DNA of 64,000 nt from Candidatus Rhodoferax mariagerensis (GTDB lineage Bacteria; Pseudomonadota; Gammaproteobacteria; Burkholderiales; Burkholderiaceae_C), in assembly GCA_016719055.1 (NCBI GenBank), contig JADKAW010000025.1, positions 1 through 64,000 of the forward strand. Reading direction: 5' to 3'. This document shows, piece by piece, positions 26,085 through 34,848 of the stretch. The position numbers and the translations under genes were made by a program. Numbering within the stretch: the stretch's first letter is position 1; each line of letters opens with the position of its first letter. Under the pieces are notes generated by a model. The model ran no database searches. It was not told where the DNA came from and saw only the letters and a list, made by a program, of their open reading frames with translations.

Positions 26085-27104
26085 CTACCGCCTGCTACGC
26101 TGCATGAAAGCGACAATGATGATGACGACTCCTTGCACTGCGGCATTGAGATACACACTGATGATGCTGGTGAGATTGAGGATGTTGCTGATGACCGAGA
26201 GCAGGATGGCACCAACCACGGTGCCGATGATCTTGCCCTCGCCGCCCTTGAGCGCTGTCCCACCAACGATGACAGAGGCAATCGCTTCCAGCTCCCAGAG
26301 CAGACCCGTGGTCGGTGAAGCCGAACCGAGACGCGGCACATAGAGTACGGTGGCAACACCGACGCAGATGCCCAGTACAACGTAAGTAATGATCTTGATG
26401 CGATCGACTTCAACGGCCGCGTAGCGCGCCACCAGCTCATTGGACCCAATAGCCTGAACGTAACGACCATAGCGAGTCCGGTTGAGTACCACACCGCCGG
26501 CAATCGCCATCAGTAAAAAGACCCAGATAGGAATCGGCAATCCGAGTAGATTGCCGTAATACACCGGGCTATAGATGTCCGATACGGCGTTATCCAGCGT
26601 GATTGCACCTCCGTTGGAGAAATAGGTGAGATATGCGCGGAAGATTCCTAGGGTGCCGAGGGTAACAATAAATGGTTCAATGCGCCCTTTGGTGATCAAC
26701 AGGCCGTGAATCAGGCCAAAAAGTGCGCCCAAGACAAGGGCGAAAACGATGCCGATGGAAACTACCAGATAAGGGGAGGATAGAGCATCGGCAATACCGT
26801 TCATCAGCAGGATCATGCTGCCGGCGATCAGTGCCGCCATGGAACCCACCGAAAGGTCGATGCCACCCGAGACGATCACGAAGGTCATGCCAACGGCGAT
26901 GATGCCGATGAAGGCGGTGCGTGTCAGCACATTCAGAACATTGTCGGGCGTTGCGAAATCAGGGTTCAGCAAAGTGCCAGCGATGCACAGCAGAACCAGG
27001 CCCAGCAAAGGACCCAACTCCTGAATGCGGCGCGAAAGGCTCTTGCTGTTGCCTCGGGTTAAAACCGATGCTGCGGGATCAGTGGGTGCCAGTGGCATAA
27101 GCAA
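26085..27104 (-). CDS. sugar ABC transporter permease (RbsC type)
   Basis: 339 residues and very hydrophobic, with about 8-10 membrane segments. The family signature VGMTFVIVSGGIDLSVGSMAALIAG lies around residues 76-100, and VVGGTALKGGEGKIIGTVVG near 285-305 is the cytoplasmic loop. The gene begins inside the end of the ATPase gene (26-base overlap), showing translational coupling. Confidence 0.92.
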   Translation of the reverse strand: MLMPLAPTDPAASVLTRGNSKSLSRRIQELGPLLGLVLLCIAGTLLNPDFATPDNVLNVLTRTAFIGIIAVGMTFVIVSGGIDLSVGSMAALIAGSMILLMNGIADALSSPYLVVSIGIVFALVLGALFGLIHGLLITKGRIEPFIVTLGTLGIFRAYLTYFSNGGAITLDNAVSDIYSPVYYGNLLGLPIPIWVFLLMAIAGGVVLNRTRYGRYVQAIGSNELVARYAAVEVDRIKIITYVVLGICVGVATVLYVPRLGSASPTTGLLWELEAIASVIVGGTALKGGEGKIIGTVVGAILLSVISNILNLTSIISVYLNAAVQGVVIIIVAFMQRSRR

Positions 27105-28563
27105 TCAACTCCTCTTCAGTTAGCTGGTCTGCGGTGAGCGTGGCCTGTATGCTGCCCGAGCGCATCACGATGACGCGATGGCACAGACCGATGAGTTCCA
27201 CAAGTTCGGATGAAACGACAATAACACCGCGTCCCTCGCAGGCGAGGCGATGGATCAGGAAATAAATGTCACGCTTGGCACCCACGTCGACACCACGTGT
27301 CGGCTCGTCGAGTACGATAACCTTCGGGTCTGGATGCAGAAATTTGGCCAATGCCAGCTTCTGCTGGTTGCCACCGGAGAGCGAAACGGCTCGGATGTCC
27401 AAGTCGCCGGTACGGATACCGAATTCATCGACCTTTTCCTGAAGCGCACGGTGTTCTGCCTTTGAATCAAGCAGTGGACGGGCGTAGCGATCAAGCGACA
27501 GCAGGGTCAGGTTCTCGCGAAGTCCGAGATCGACGTGAAGCGCCTTGCCCTTACGGTCTTCCGAAAGGTAGGCAATTCCGTTACGAATACCGTTTCGCGG
27601 ACTGCGCAGATCGACCATTTGGCCAGCAATTTCAATTTCCCCTGCACTGCGGGGACGCAGGCCCAAAAGCCCTTCAAAGAGCTCGGTACGCCCGGCACCC
27701 ACCAGTCCGGCAAAACCCAGAATCTCGCCAGGACGAACCTCGAAACTTACATTTTCTGCCCAGCCTGGAACGGTCAGTCCGCTGACCTTCAGCAGCGGCG
27801 CAGCGAAGGTGGGAATTTCTTTGGGTGGATACATGTCTGACACATCGCGCCCGACCATCAGGTTGGCCATCTGCTGCCGTTTGGTGTTTGCGGTAAGAGC
27901 GCGGGCGACAAAGGCGCCGTCACGCATGACGATGATTTCGTCCGTAACCCGCTCCACTTCGTCGAGCTTATGCGAAATGTAGATGATGGTCACGCCCCGC
28001 GCCTTGAGTTGACCGATCAGCACGAACAGCTTTTCGGTTTCGGTTGGCGTTAGTGTGGCAGTCGGCTCGTCCATGATCAGCAGACGCGCATTGCGCGAGA
28101 CGGCCTTGGCAATTTCCACAAGTTGCTTTTCGGCGACGATTAGGTCACGAACTTTTGTTTCTGGGTCGGCATCCATGCCAACTTTTTTCATGGCTTCAAG
28201 TGCCGCCGCATTCATGCTTCGATCGTCGAGGATCCAGCCATTCATGCGCTCATGGCCCAGGAAAATGTTCTGCGCAATGGTCAGTTGTTCGGCCAGGTTG
28301 AATTCCTGGTGGATCAACACGAGACCTTGATGTTCGGCTTCACGCGAGTTGGCAAAGCACTGTGTTACGCCGTCAATTGTGAAGTCGCCTTGTGTCGCCT
28401 GCTCGTAGCCGGAGAGGATTTTGACCAGCGTTGATTTTCCCGCCCCGTTTTCGCCAAGCAATCCGACAACAGAACCCGGTTGCAATGAAAAACTGACACC
28501 ATGTAGCACTTCCACCAAGCCGAAACTCTTGCTGATGGAGCGAACCTCAACCGACAAACTCAT
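27079..28563 (-). CDS. sugar ABC transporter ATP-binding protein (RbsA type, two ABC domains)
   Basis: 494 residues with two nucleotide-binding domains. The first has GLLGENGAGKSTLVKILSGY (Walker A), VAEKQLVEIAKAVSRNARLL and LLIMDEPTATLTPTE (Walker B). The second has GFAGLVGAGRTELFEGLLGL, with the usual degenerate Walker A, then VSLSGGNQQKLALAKFL and VIVLDEPTRGVDVGAK. The ATG at 28563 is chosen because homology starts there; the longer frame adds 23 unlikely residues. It is the first gene of the five-gene operon, facing the AraC gene across a 233-base divergent promoter region. Confidence 0.92.
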   Translation of the reverse strand: MSLSVEVRSISKSFGLVEVLHGVSFSLQPGSVVGLLGENGAGKSTLVKILSGYEQATQGDFTIDGVTQCFANSREAEHQGLVLIHQEFNLAEQLTIAQNIFLGHERMNGWILDDRSMNAAALEAMKKVGMDADPETKVRDLIVAEKQLVEIAKAVSRNARLLIMDEPTATLTPTETEKLFVLIGQLKARGVTIIYISHKLDEVERVTDEIIVMRDGAFVARALTANTKRQQMANLMVGRDVSDMYPPKEIPTFAAPLLKVSGLTVPGWAENVSFEVRPGEILGFAGLVGAGRTELFEGLLGLRPRSAGEIEIAGQMVDLRSPRNGIRNGIAYLSEDRKGKALHVDLGLRENLTLLSLDRYARPLLDSKAEHRALQEKVDEFGIRTGDLDIRAVSLSGGNQQKLALAKFLHPDPKVIVLDEPTRGVDVGAKRDIYFLIHRLACEGRGVIVVSSELVELIGLCHRVIVMRSGSIQATLTADQLTEEELIAYATGTH

Positions 28564-28713
28564 GCCAGAAATCCTCGTTTGCAATTCATTTTCTACGACG
28601 CAACAAGTCAACTCACTGGGTAGCCAAGACACGAAACAGGTCTCATCTGAACGATGCCCAAAAAGAGGGAACGCAGACCTATGTTGTTAACAATTCTCAT
28701 CCGTCTCGTTCAG

Positions 28714-28741
28714 ACAAGTTCAATTGTGCATTGAAACTTGT
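28714..28741. promoter_or_regulatory. inverted repeat, candidate AraC-type operator
   Basis: ACAAGTTCAAT and ATTGAAACTTGT form an imperfect dyad separated by five bases in the 233-base divergent region. It lies 55 bases upstream of the regulator start and 150 bases from the transporter start. Autoregulation and operon control by the neighbouring AraC protein is an inference. Confidence 0.5.
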
Positions 28742-28796
28742 TACGATACGTCCATGATCGTCGGCCGGTAAATAGTGAACAAAAAAGGAATTCGGC

Positions 28797-29921
28797 ATGC
28801 AGCGACAACTAATTTTTTTTCAAGATAAAGGTGTCCAATATTTTGCTGATACGTGTGAGCCATTGAAGGCTGCAGCAGCATCAGGAGAGATCGAGATGGT
28901 GGCTTGGTCACGTGCCAGCTACCCTGGAAAACGGTTACCGAGCGACGATTTACAGGATCTAAGATCGATCGGTGTTTGGCACGCGGAACGCCCCCAAAGT
29001 TGGGGGCTTGATAGTCACTGCAACGAAGGCGTTGAGCTTTCCTACATTTTTCGCGGTTCGGTCGGATTTGAGGTCGATGGCCGAAAATGGACGCTTCGCA
29101 AAGGAAATTTCGCCGTGACGAGGCCATGGCAATTTCACAGCGTTGGCAATCCAAACGTGGACCCTTGCCGCATGATGTGGGTAATATTGGACGTGAAGGT
29201 CCGTCGCCCCAACCAGGAGTGGGTCTGGCCGGAATGGCTCGTGTTTTCGCGCAAGGACATGCAAAGGTTGACGCAACTTTTTAGCCACAATGAACAGCCC
29301 GTATGGAATTCAGATGCGGCAACATCCCGGAGCTTTGAAAAACTGGATGAAGTATTGGCAGCACCATCCCTGGACGTGTCAAAACTGAAGATCCGTATCA
29401 ACGAGCTTCTGCTGGCAATCAGAGATTGTCTTGAAACTGGACCAATCAAGCTGGAAGCTGAATTGGCCGGATCGAGACGCGCCGTGGAAATTTTCCTTGA
29501 GCGCTTACCACAGCACATCGAAATGCCTTGGACACTGCATGCAATGGCAGAGGAATGCGGACTTTCACGCAGCACCTTTTCATCCTATTGTCGCGATCTG
29601 GTGAATGCCACGCCAATTGCCTACCTGACGCGCATTCGCTTGGAAAAGGCCGCCGCCCTTTTATTCGGACCCAAAAAGCTCCCCGTCACTGACATTGCCC
29701 TAGCTTGCGGTTTTTCTTCGAGCCAATATTTCGCGACACTCTTTAAGAACCATTTCGGCGGTTGCCCGACTAGCTACCGTGAAGGCCGGCTAGACAGTGC
29801 TGCAAGTGCCGAGCAAAAAGCCGTGCACGTTGTTAAGGAAAGGGCTGCTGAACGCATGAGGCCAAGTTTGCCGCCAAAAATAGGCCCGATAACACACGCT
29901 CAGCCTGGTTCTTACGCCTGA
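28797..29921 (+). CDS. AraC-family transcriptional regulator of the sugar operon
   Basis: 374 residues. The N-terminal cupin-like sensing domain has DSHCNEGVELSYIFRGSVGFEVDG and LRKGNFAVTRPWQFHSVGNP. The C-terminal AraC domain (about 255-350) has LHAMAEECGLSRSTFSSYCR and VTDIALACGFSSSQYFATLFK with the family-typical CGF-SQYF recognition part. It is divergent from the ABC operon, so it most likely controls it in response to the transported sugar. The ligand is unknown. Confidence 0.88.
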   Translation: MQRQLIFFQDKGVQYFADTCEPLKAAAASGEIEMVAWSRASYPGKRLPSDDLQDLRSIGVWHAERPQSWGLDSHCNEGVELSYIFRGSVGFEVDGRKWTLRKGNFAVTRPWQFHSVGNPNVDPCRMMWVILDVKVRRPNQEWVWPEWLVFSRKDMQRLTQLFSHNEQPVWNSDAATSRSFEKLDEVLAAPSLDVSKLKIRINELLLAIRDCLETGPIKLEAELAGSRRAVEIFLERLPQHIEMPWTLHAMAEECGLSRSTFSSYCRDLVNATPIAYLTRIRLEKAAALLFGPKKLPVTDIALACGFSSSQYFATLFKNHFGGCPTSYREGRLDSAASAEQKAVHVVKERAAERMRPSLPPKIGPITHAQPGSYA

Positions 29922-30101
29922 TTGCACCGACTGCGTATTGCACACGCTATGCCCAGGACCGCAGTGCGCGACACCTCCGGTGCCTGAGCTCGTATGGCAC
30001 CCGTCCAATGACTCCAGTGAAGTGCAGTGGGTCTTTGGGAACTCGTTGGCACCAGGGGCACCGTCCTTGGCGGCACTGTGGTTCGCGTTACAGTTCAGTT
30101 C

Positions 30102-30551
30102 ATGCCTTATTCATCCCCGACCGAACCCCAACACCAAGCCCTGCTGCAAGCGGCCCGCAGCGCGCAGCGAGCCGCCTACGCACCGTATTCCCATTACCAG
30201 GTGGGTGCCGCCGTGCTGGACGAGCGGGGCCGCGTACATGCCGGCTGCAATGTCGAGAACGCTGCCTATCCCGAAGGCCTGTGTGCTGAAGCCGCCGCGC
30301 TGGCTGCCATGGTGCTGGCGGGCAGCACCCGGGCGCAGGCGGTGCTGGTAGTCGGCAACGGTGGTAAAAACAATAGCGCCTGGACCACTCCCTGCGGGGG
30401 CTGCAGGCAAAAATTGCGTGAATTTGGCGGGCCAGACCTACCCATACTGACCGCCAACCCAGACCACATCGGGCCGCTCTACACGCTGGCCCAACTGCTA
30501 CCCGAGAGTTTTGGGCCAGATCACCTTGGCACGCTGGAGATCCGACCATGA
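30102..30551 (+). CDS. cdd: cytidine deaminase
   Basis: 149 residues of the small homotetrameric cytidine deaminase type. YAPYSHYQVGAAVLDERGRV is followed by the zinc/proton-shuttle motif CNVENAAYPEGLCAEAAAL and the second zinc motif TPCGGCRQKLREFGGPDLPI. It converts cytidine or deoxycytidine to uridine forms in pyrimidine salvage. The start at 30102 is chosen because homology begins there; upstream codons in frame are unlikely. It overlaps the following phosphorylase gene by four bases. Confidence 0.92.
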   Translation: MPYSSPTEPQHQALLQAARSAQRAAYAPYSHYQVGAAVLDERGRVHAGCNVENAAYPEGLCAEAAALAAMVLAGSTRAQAVLVVGNGGKNNSAWTTPCGGCRQKLREFGGPDLPILTANPDHIGPLYTLAQLLPESFGPDHLGTLEIRP

Positions 30552-31342
30552 ATGCCCTCTCCACCATCCAACAGCGCGCACCCCACCTGACACCCCGCAT
30601 CGCCGTGGTCCTGGGCTCGGGCTGGGGCGGGCTGACTGACCACATGCCCGCTGCGGTGCAGATTCCCTATACCGAGCTTGACGGTTTTCCGCAGCCCACT
30701 GTGGCCGGTCACAGCGCCACCTTGTGGCTGGGGCACATCGGGGCGCAACCGGTAGCAGTGATGAGCGGGCGCAAACACGGTTATGAAACTGGCGCGGTAG
30801 ATGGCATGGCCCTGCCACTAAAAGTCATGCAACAACTGGGCTGCCACACGCTGGTGCAAACCAATGCCGCCGGCAGCGTGCGCCCGGACATGCCACCACA
30901 AAGCCTGATGCTGATCAGCGACCACCTGAACCTGCCGCAACGCTCACCGCTGGTGGGGCTTACTGACAGTGAACGTTTTGTGAACATGGTCGACGCTTAC
31001 GATCCAGCATTAAAAAGCCTTGCAGCCCAGACAGCACTTGCACAAAGCGCTATTCTTTTTGAAGGCGTTTATGCCTGGTTTCTGGGGCCGCAGTTTGAGA
31101 CCCCGGCTGAAATCCGCATGGCCCAGCGCCTGGGCGCTGACGCAGTGGGCATGAGCACCGTGCCTGAAACCATTCTGGCACGCCATTTGGGCCTGCGGGT
31201 GCTGGCGCTGTCGTTCATCACCAACTTTGGTGCCGGCATGTCCGCTGAAAACCTGAGCCATGCCCACACGCTGCAGCAGGCGCAGGAAGGCAATGCAAAG
31301 GCCAGCGCCCTGCTGGCCGACATCATTACGCAGTTGCCCTGA
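30548..31342 (+). CDS. purine nucleoside phosphorylase (trimeric PNP/XapA type)
   Basis: 264 residues of the high-molecular-mass-purine specific PNP family. The phosphate loop is VVLGSGWGGLTD, then FPQPTVAGHSATLWLG and MSGRKHGYE. The substrate regions are VQTNAAGSV, GPQFETPAEIRMAQRLGADAVGMSTVPE and FITNFGAGMS. It cleaves purine ribosides to base and ribose 1-phosphate. Residues about 155-172 are encoded by sequence that matches the Comamonad dispersed repeat (31010-31060) without changing protein length. It is translationally coupled to cdd, forming a nucleoside salvage pair. Confidence 0.9.
   Translation: MNALSTIQQRAPHLTPRIAVVLGSGWGGLTDHMPAAVQIPYTELDGFPQPTVAGHSATLWLGHIGAQPVAVMSGRKHGYETGAVDGMALPLKVMQQLGCHTLVQTNAAGSVRPDMPPQSLMLISDHLNLPQRSPLVGLTDSERFVNMVDAYDPALKSLAAQTALAQSAILFEGVYAWFLGPQFETPAEIRMAQRLGADAVGMSTVPETILARHLGLRVLALSFITNFGAGMSAENLSHAHTLQQAQEGNAKASALLADIITQLP
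31010..31060. repeat. dispersed Comamonad repeat, copy 4, inside the PNP coding sequence
   Basis: AAAAAGCCTTGCAGCCC and GCACAAAGCGCTATTC align with the intergenic copy at 50913 (GCCTTCCAGCCC ... AAGGCGCTATC). It is in frame in the gene. Confidence 0.6.
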
Positions 31343-31360
31343 TCACAACGCAGGGTTGGT

Positions 31361-33565
31361 TCAAGGGCGCCCCAGGTAAACATACAAGGTGCGGTGCCCG
31401 CCCGGCGCCATGCCCAGTGCCAAAAACGCTGGGCCGAATGCGGTCGACGCCCCCAAAAACATCGCTGAGCCGGTGCGCTGCAGGCTGGCCTGGGCACTAC
31501 CCACCGGGTCATGAATTCGGGCCACTTCCAGTGACAGGCCGGCAAACAAGCCGTTTCCAAACGGCTGTGGCAAGGGCAACAAACGTTGGTAATAGGCCAC
31601 CGCGCCCTGCCACACCTCACGCCCCAGAAACTGCCCTGGCTGGTAACCTGACAGGTTGAACAGACCACCCACACCGACCACGTCGGCCAAACTGTCAGTG
31701 CCCGCGTTGATACGGATCCAGCGTGTCGACAGTCGTAGCGTATGGTCGCCTCGGGATAGCGCAGTCACCCCATCCACCCCCCAGCGTTGGTAAGACGACC
31801 CGCCTGATGATGGCGCATGCGCAGCAAAAGCTTCGGCACTGAATGCACTGCCGCTGCGCGGAAAATCCGGGTCATCGAGTTGGTCATACAGGCCCCGCAA
31901 ACGCCAGCCCTCCAGCCGTGTCTGGCTCGGTGCCACCTGCGTCAGCCCCACATTGGGTGCAATTGTCAAATCGGATTGCACCCAGGCCAGGCGCACATCA
32001 CCCAAACGTCCCTGCAAGCCCACCCCCAATTCGAAGTCCGTGCGGCGCAACGAAAACTGACCCACCGCCTGATCACCCAGGTAAACGGTGCGTGGCTCTT
32101 GTGAAGCCTGCAGCCGTGGCTGAACATAGGCCACACTGCCCACCCCTAGGGGCTGAAACCATTCCGTGCTGATGCTGCGCGCCTGCCCCAGGCGCGCCAC
32201 ACTCAGCCACTCCGCACCCCAGGCGTTCATCCAGCGCTTGCTCAAAGCCGCTTGCAGGACAAAATCACTATGCCCGGTCGAGTCGGTGATACCCGAGAAA
32301 CCCAATTGCAGATAGTTGGGGCCAACACTGCTTTCCTGCGGGTCAATCTTCAGCTGGTAGCCGCTGGCCGCCGCACGCAGGGCATAACCGATCAGTGAAA
32401 AATCGCCGCTGCCGGTCCACTGGCGAATCTTGCGGTGCAAGCTAGGCGTGTCCACCTCAGCCGGGCTAGCATTTGATGCACTGTTTGGCAAGGCAAAATA
32501 AGCGGGATCCACGTAGCTCGTCTCACCCACCGTCAGGCTAGCCACCAAAGGCGCGCTGGGTCGCTTGGCCATCCGCGCCGCCTGCCATTGCGCGTAGTCG
32601 GTTTCGCTCAACGCCAGGGCCTGCAAAGCCGTCGAGGCCTTCAGGGCGGCGGCCTCTCCGGCAGGAATACCTTTGATGCCACCGGCAAAGTTCAACGGAC
32701 TGATGTCTGACAACTCAGGCGTGATCAGCACGTCTCGCGGCGACAAAGCGGCCATCGACGCGCGGATGTTCTGTTCCATCTGGATGCTGATCACCTGCAA
32801 AGCCACACTGAATAGACTGGAAATCTCATCGGATTTGAGCAAGGGGGTGCCCACATTGACCGCGATCACGGTGTCGGCACACAACGCGCGCACTGACTCC
32901 ACAGGCAAATTTTGTGTCAGGCCGCCGTCCACCAACTGCGCAGCACCGCGGCGCACCGGCGCAAAGGCACCGGGCACGGCCATGCTGGCTCGGACCGTAT
33001 CGACCAGGCTGCCGCTTGTGGCCAGCACGCGTGCTCCCGTGACCAGGTCGGTTGTCACCGCCCGAAACGGAATCGGCAATTGGTCAAACGACGTCCAGTC
33101 GCTGGAGCTACCCAAAAACTCGTGCAAAAACAGTGAAATCTTCTGACCGGCCAACACCCCAGGGCCGGCTTTAAGACCCTGGGCATCGACACCAAAAGTC
33201 ACCCCAAGGGGTTCGGCACCGGCACGCGACTTGCGCCGCAGCGGCACCTCGGTGCGCGAGGGTTTGTCGTCAAACATATCGGCTTCCCAGTCGGCCTGTT
33301 GCAGGCGCGACTCGATCTGCTGGGGCGACCAACCCAGTGCATAAGCCGCGCCTACCGCAGCACCCGCACTGGTGCCCACCACACAATCTACCGGCACCCG
33401 CAGCTCTTCGAGCACTTTGAGTACGCCGACATGCGAGAAGCCCCGAGCTCCGCCGCCCGACAGTGCCAGCCCAATCTGTGGCCGAGGCCCCGCCAGCACA
33501 CTGCCACAAAGCGCGCCACACAACAAACCGGCCAGGATGTACCGAATCTCCTTAAACGCCATCAT
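31361..33565 (-). CDS. patatin-like phospholipase with C-terminal Omp85/BamA barrel (type Vd autotransporter-like)
   Basis: 734 residues. A signal peptide (about 1-25, ending SVLA-G) is followed by a patatin domain. The oxyanion loop SGGGARGF is at 36-43, the nucleophile Ser66 is in GTSAG, and the catalytic Asp is in LVDGGLTQN near 215. After a linker (about 310-400) comes a Bac_surface_Ag/Omp85-like barrel (FPRSGSAFSAEAF, FNLSGYQPGQFLG, ending VYVYLGRP). This is the layout of PlpD-type type Vd autotransporters, which export a lipase across the outer membrane. Secretion and lipase activity are inferred. Confidence 0.88.
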   Translation of the reverse strand: MMAFKEIRYILAGLLCGALCGSVLAGPRPQIGLALSGGGARGFSHVGVLKVLEELRVPVDCVVGTSAGAAVGAAYALGWSPQQIESRLQQADWEADMFDDKPSRTEVPLRRKSRAGAEPLGVTFGVDAQGLKAGPGVLAGQKISLFLHEFLGSSSDWTSFDQLPIPFRAVTTDLVTGARVLATSGSLVDTVRASMAVPGAFAPVRRGAAQLVDGGLTQNLPVESVRALCADTVIAVNVGTPLLKSDEISSLFSVALQVISIQMEQNIRASMAALSPRDVLITPELSDISPLNFAGGIKGIPAGEAAALKASTALQALALSETDYAQWQAARMAKRPSAPLVASLTVGETSYVDPAYFALPNSASNASPAEVDTPSLHRKIRQWTGSGDFSLIGYALRAAASGYQLKIDPQESSVGPNYLQLGFSGITDSTGHSDFVLQAALSKRWMNAWGAEWLSVARLGQARSISTEWFQPLGVGSVAYVQPRLQASQEPRTVYLGDQAVGQFSLRRTDFELGVGLQGRLGDVRLAWVQSDLTIAPNVGLTQVAPSQTRLEGWRLRGLYDQLDDPDFPRSGSAFSAEAFAAHAPSSGGSSYQRWGVDGVTALSRGDHTLRLSTRWIRINAGTDSLADVVGVGGLFNLSGYQPGQFLGREVWQGAVAYYQRLLPLPQPFGNGLFAGLSLEVARIHDPVGSAQASLQRTGSAMFLGASTAFGPAFLALGMAPGGHRTLYVYLGRP

Positions 33566-33590
33566 CGAAGCCTTGCGGCACAGCCGGGTG

Positions 33591-33806
33591 TCAATACGGG
33601 CGTTTTAGCAAGATGTTGCGCACTGTCTCATACTCACTGTTGGTCAATGCGCCTTCATTGAGCGCTTTTTGCAAGTCAGTGAGCTCCTGCCCCTTGGAGA
33701 TGCTGGTGGACTCGTGTACCGTGACATTGCTGCGGCTACTGCTAAAACAACCGCTGGCCGTCAACACCAAAAGACACAAAGCCAGGCTGCCAAAGATTTT
33801 TTTCAT
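33591..33806 (-). CDS. small lipoprotein with SHOCT-like C-terminus
   Basis: 71 residues. A lipobox LTASGC follows a hydrophobic N-terminus, so it should be a membrane-anchored lipoprotein. The C-terminal part LTDLQKALNEGALTNSEYET resembles the short SHOCT oligomerisation motif. It is a paralogue of the next gene upstream, with 11 bases between them. Start at 33806 (KKIF positive end) rather than five codons upstream. Function unknown. Confidence 0.75.
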   Translation of the reverse strand: MKKIFGSLALCLLVLTASGCFSSSRSNVTVHESTSISKGQELTDLQKALNEGALTNSEYETVRNILLKRPY

Positions 33807-33817
33807 GCTTGTCTCCT

Positions 33818-34015
33818 TCACTTGACGTTGTCGATCAGCTTGCTGCGTTGCTGGTCGTACTCAGATTTGCTGAGCGCTCCATTGGTGTGGGCCTTTTTCA
33901 GGTCAATCAATTGTTGACCGACGGTCAGTTCAAGTGGCGCGCGAACGACTTCGTTCGAACTGCAGGCAAGCAATGCGCACAGCAGGCTTAAGGCAGACAC
34001 AGTTTTCAATAACAT
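33818..34015 (-). CDS. small lipoprotein with SHOCT-like C-terminus
   Basis: 65 residues from ATG 34015. A hydrophobic leader ends in a LLAC-SS lipobox. The C-terminal part LIDLKKAHTNGALSKSEYDQ closely parallels the neighbouring lipoprotein. The two look like a tandem duplication with divergent middle parts. Function unknown. Confidence 0.72.
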   Translation of the reverse strand: MLLKTVSALSLLCALLACSSNEVVRAPLELTVGQQLIDLKKAHTNGALSKSEYDQQRSKLIDNVK

Positions 34016-34139
34016 GAATAACACTCCGGTAAAGACTAGGATTAGAAAACAAGACGGGGCCAATAAACCCCGAAGTTCGCTGCTGCATACTTTGGCTATG
34101 GCTCAAATTGGCCCAATTTGAGCCGCAATATCGTTGTAA

Positions 34140-34712
34140 TCAGGCATTCTTGAGGGCGGCGCTGTCTGCAGCACTTGTGGTTGATGGCACACCTGCTCGA
34201 CCATCAACATCCCGCAAGTCGACCGTGATCTTATCAGCCACCACCAACAAACGCATCACACTCTCGCGGGTGAATTCTCGCAATTCCGGCTCAACCTGAT
34301 CGATGCTGGTGACCCTACCTTGATTGACTTTGCTGATGTGTTTCTTTTCAGCCAATTGGGCCAACTTGCGCCGGGTGGTTTCACGTGGAATGCCGGTGAT
34401 CTGAGCGATGTCGCGCAAAAGGATTGGTCTGATCATGTGATCGTTTTCGCCAAACCGGCCCCGCTCATCCAGAACTGCACTAGGCATCACACCAGGTGGC
34501 ATCAGATGGGCCACGCCCTGGTGCGCCAATACACCCCAGATCACCAAGGCTTCAAAATCGTTGTCGGTCAACATGCGGCCAGCACGCAGCAGGTGATCAA
34601 TCAGAAAACGGTTGGTGACATAGGCCACGATGCTGAAGGCACCGTTGTAGGCGTTGACAAAATTTTTAAGCTTGCGCAGTTCCGGCACCCGCAGGGCAAT
34701 GGTGGTAGACAT
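34140..34712 (-). CDS. winged helix-turn-helix transcriptional regulator, unknown target
   Basis: 190 residues from the likely ATG at 34712 (MSTTIALRVPELRKL). A central to C-terminal helix-turn-helix reads MIRPILLRDIAQITGIPRET followed by RRKLAQLAEKKHISKVNQGR, the pattern of a winged HTH like MarR/Crp domains. The N-terminal helices (FSIVAYVTNRFLIDHLL) suggest a dimerisation region. The longer frame to 34817 is basic and unlikely. Ligand and targets unknown. Confidence 0.7.
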   Translation of the reverse strand: MSTTIALRVPELRKLKNFVNAYNGAFSIVAYVTNRFLIDHLLRAGRMLTDNDFEALVIWGVLAHQGVAHLMPPGVMPSAVLDERGRFGENDHMIRPILLRDIAQITGIPRETTRRKLAQLAEKKHISKVNQGRVTSIDQVEPELREFTRESVMRLLVVADKITVDLRDVDGRAGVPSTTSAADSAALKNA

Positions 34713-34848
34713 CAATGTTAAAACGAGTGTGGAAGACAGCCATGCGGAGCACCAGCGTGAGCGCTCGCTGCGCAAGCAATGGCGTGACATGGCGCAACAG
34801 ATGCCAGCAAAGCGCAAAAAGCAAGACGCACGTTAAGGCCGTGCCAAG

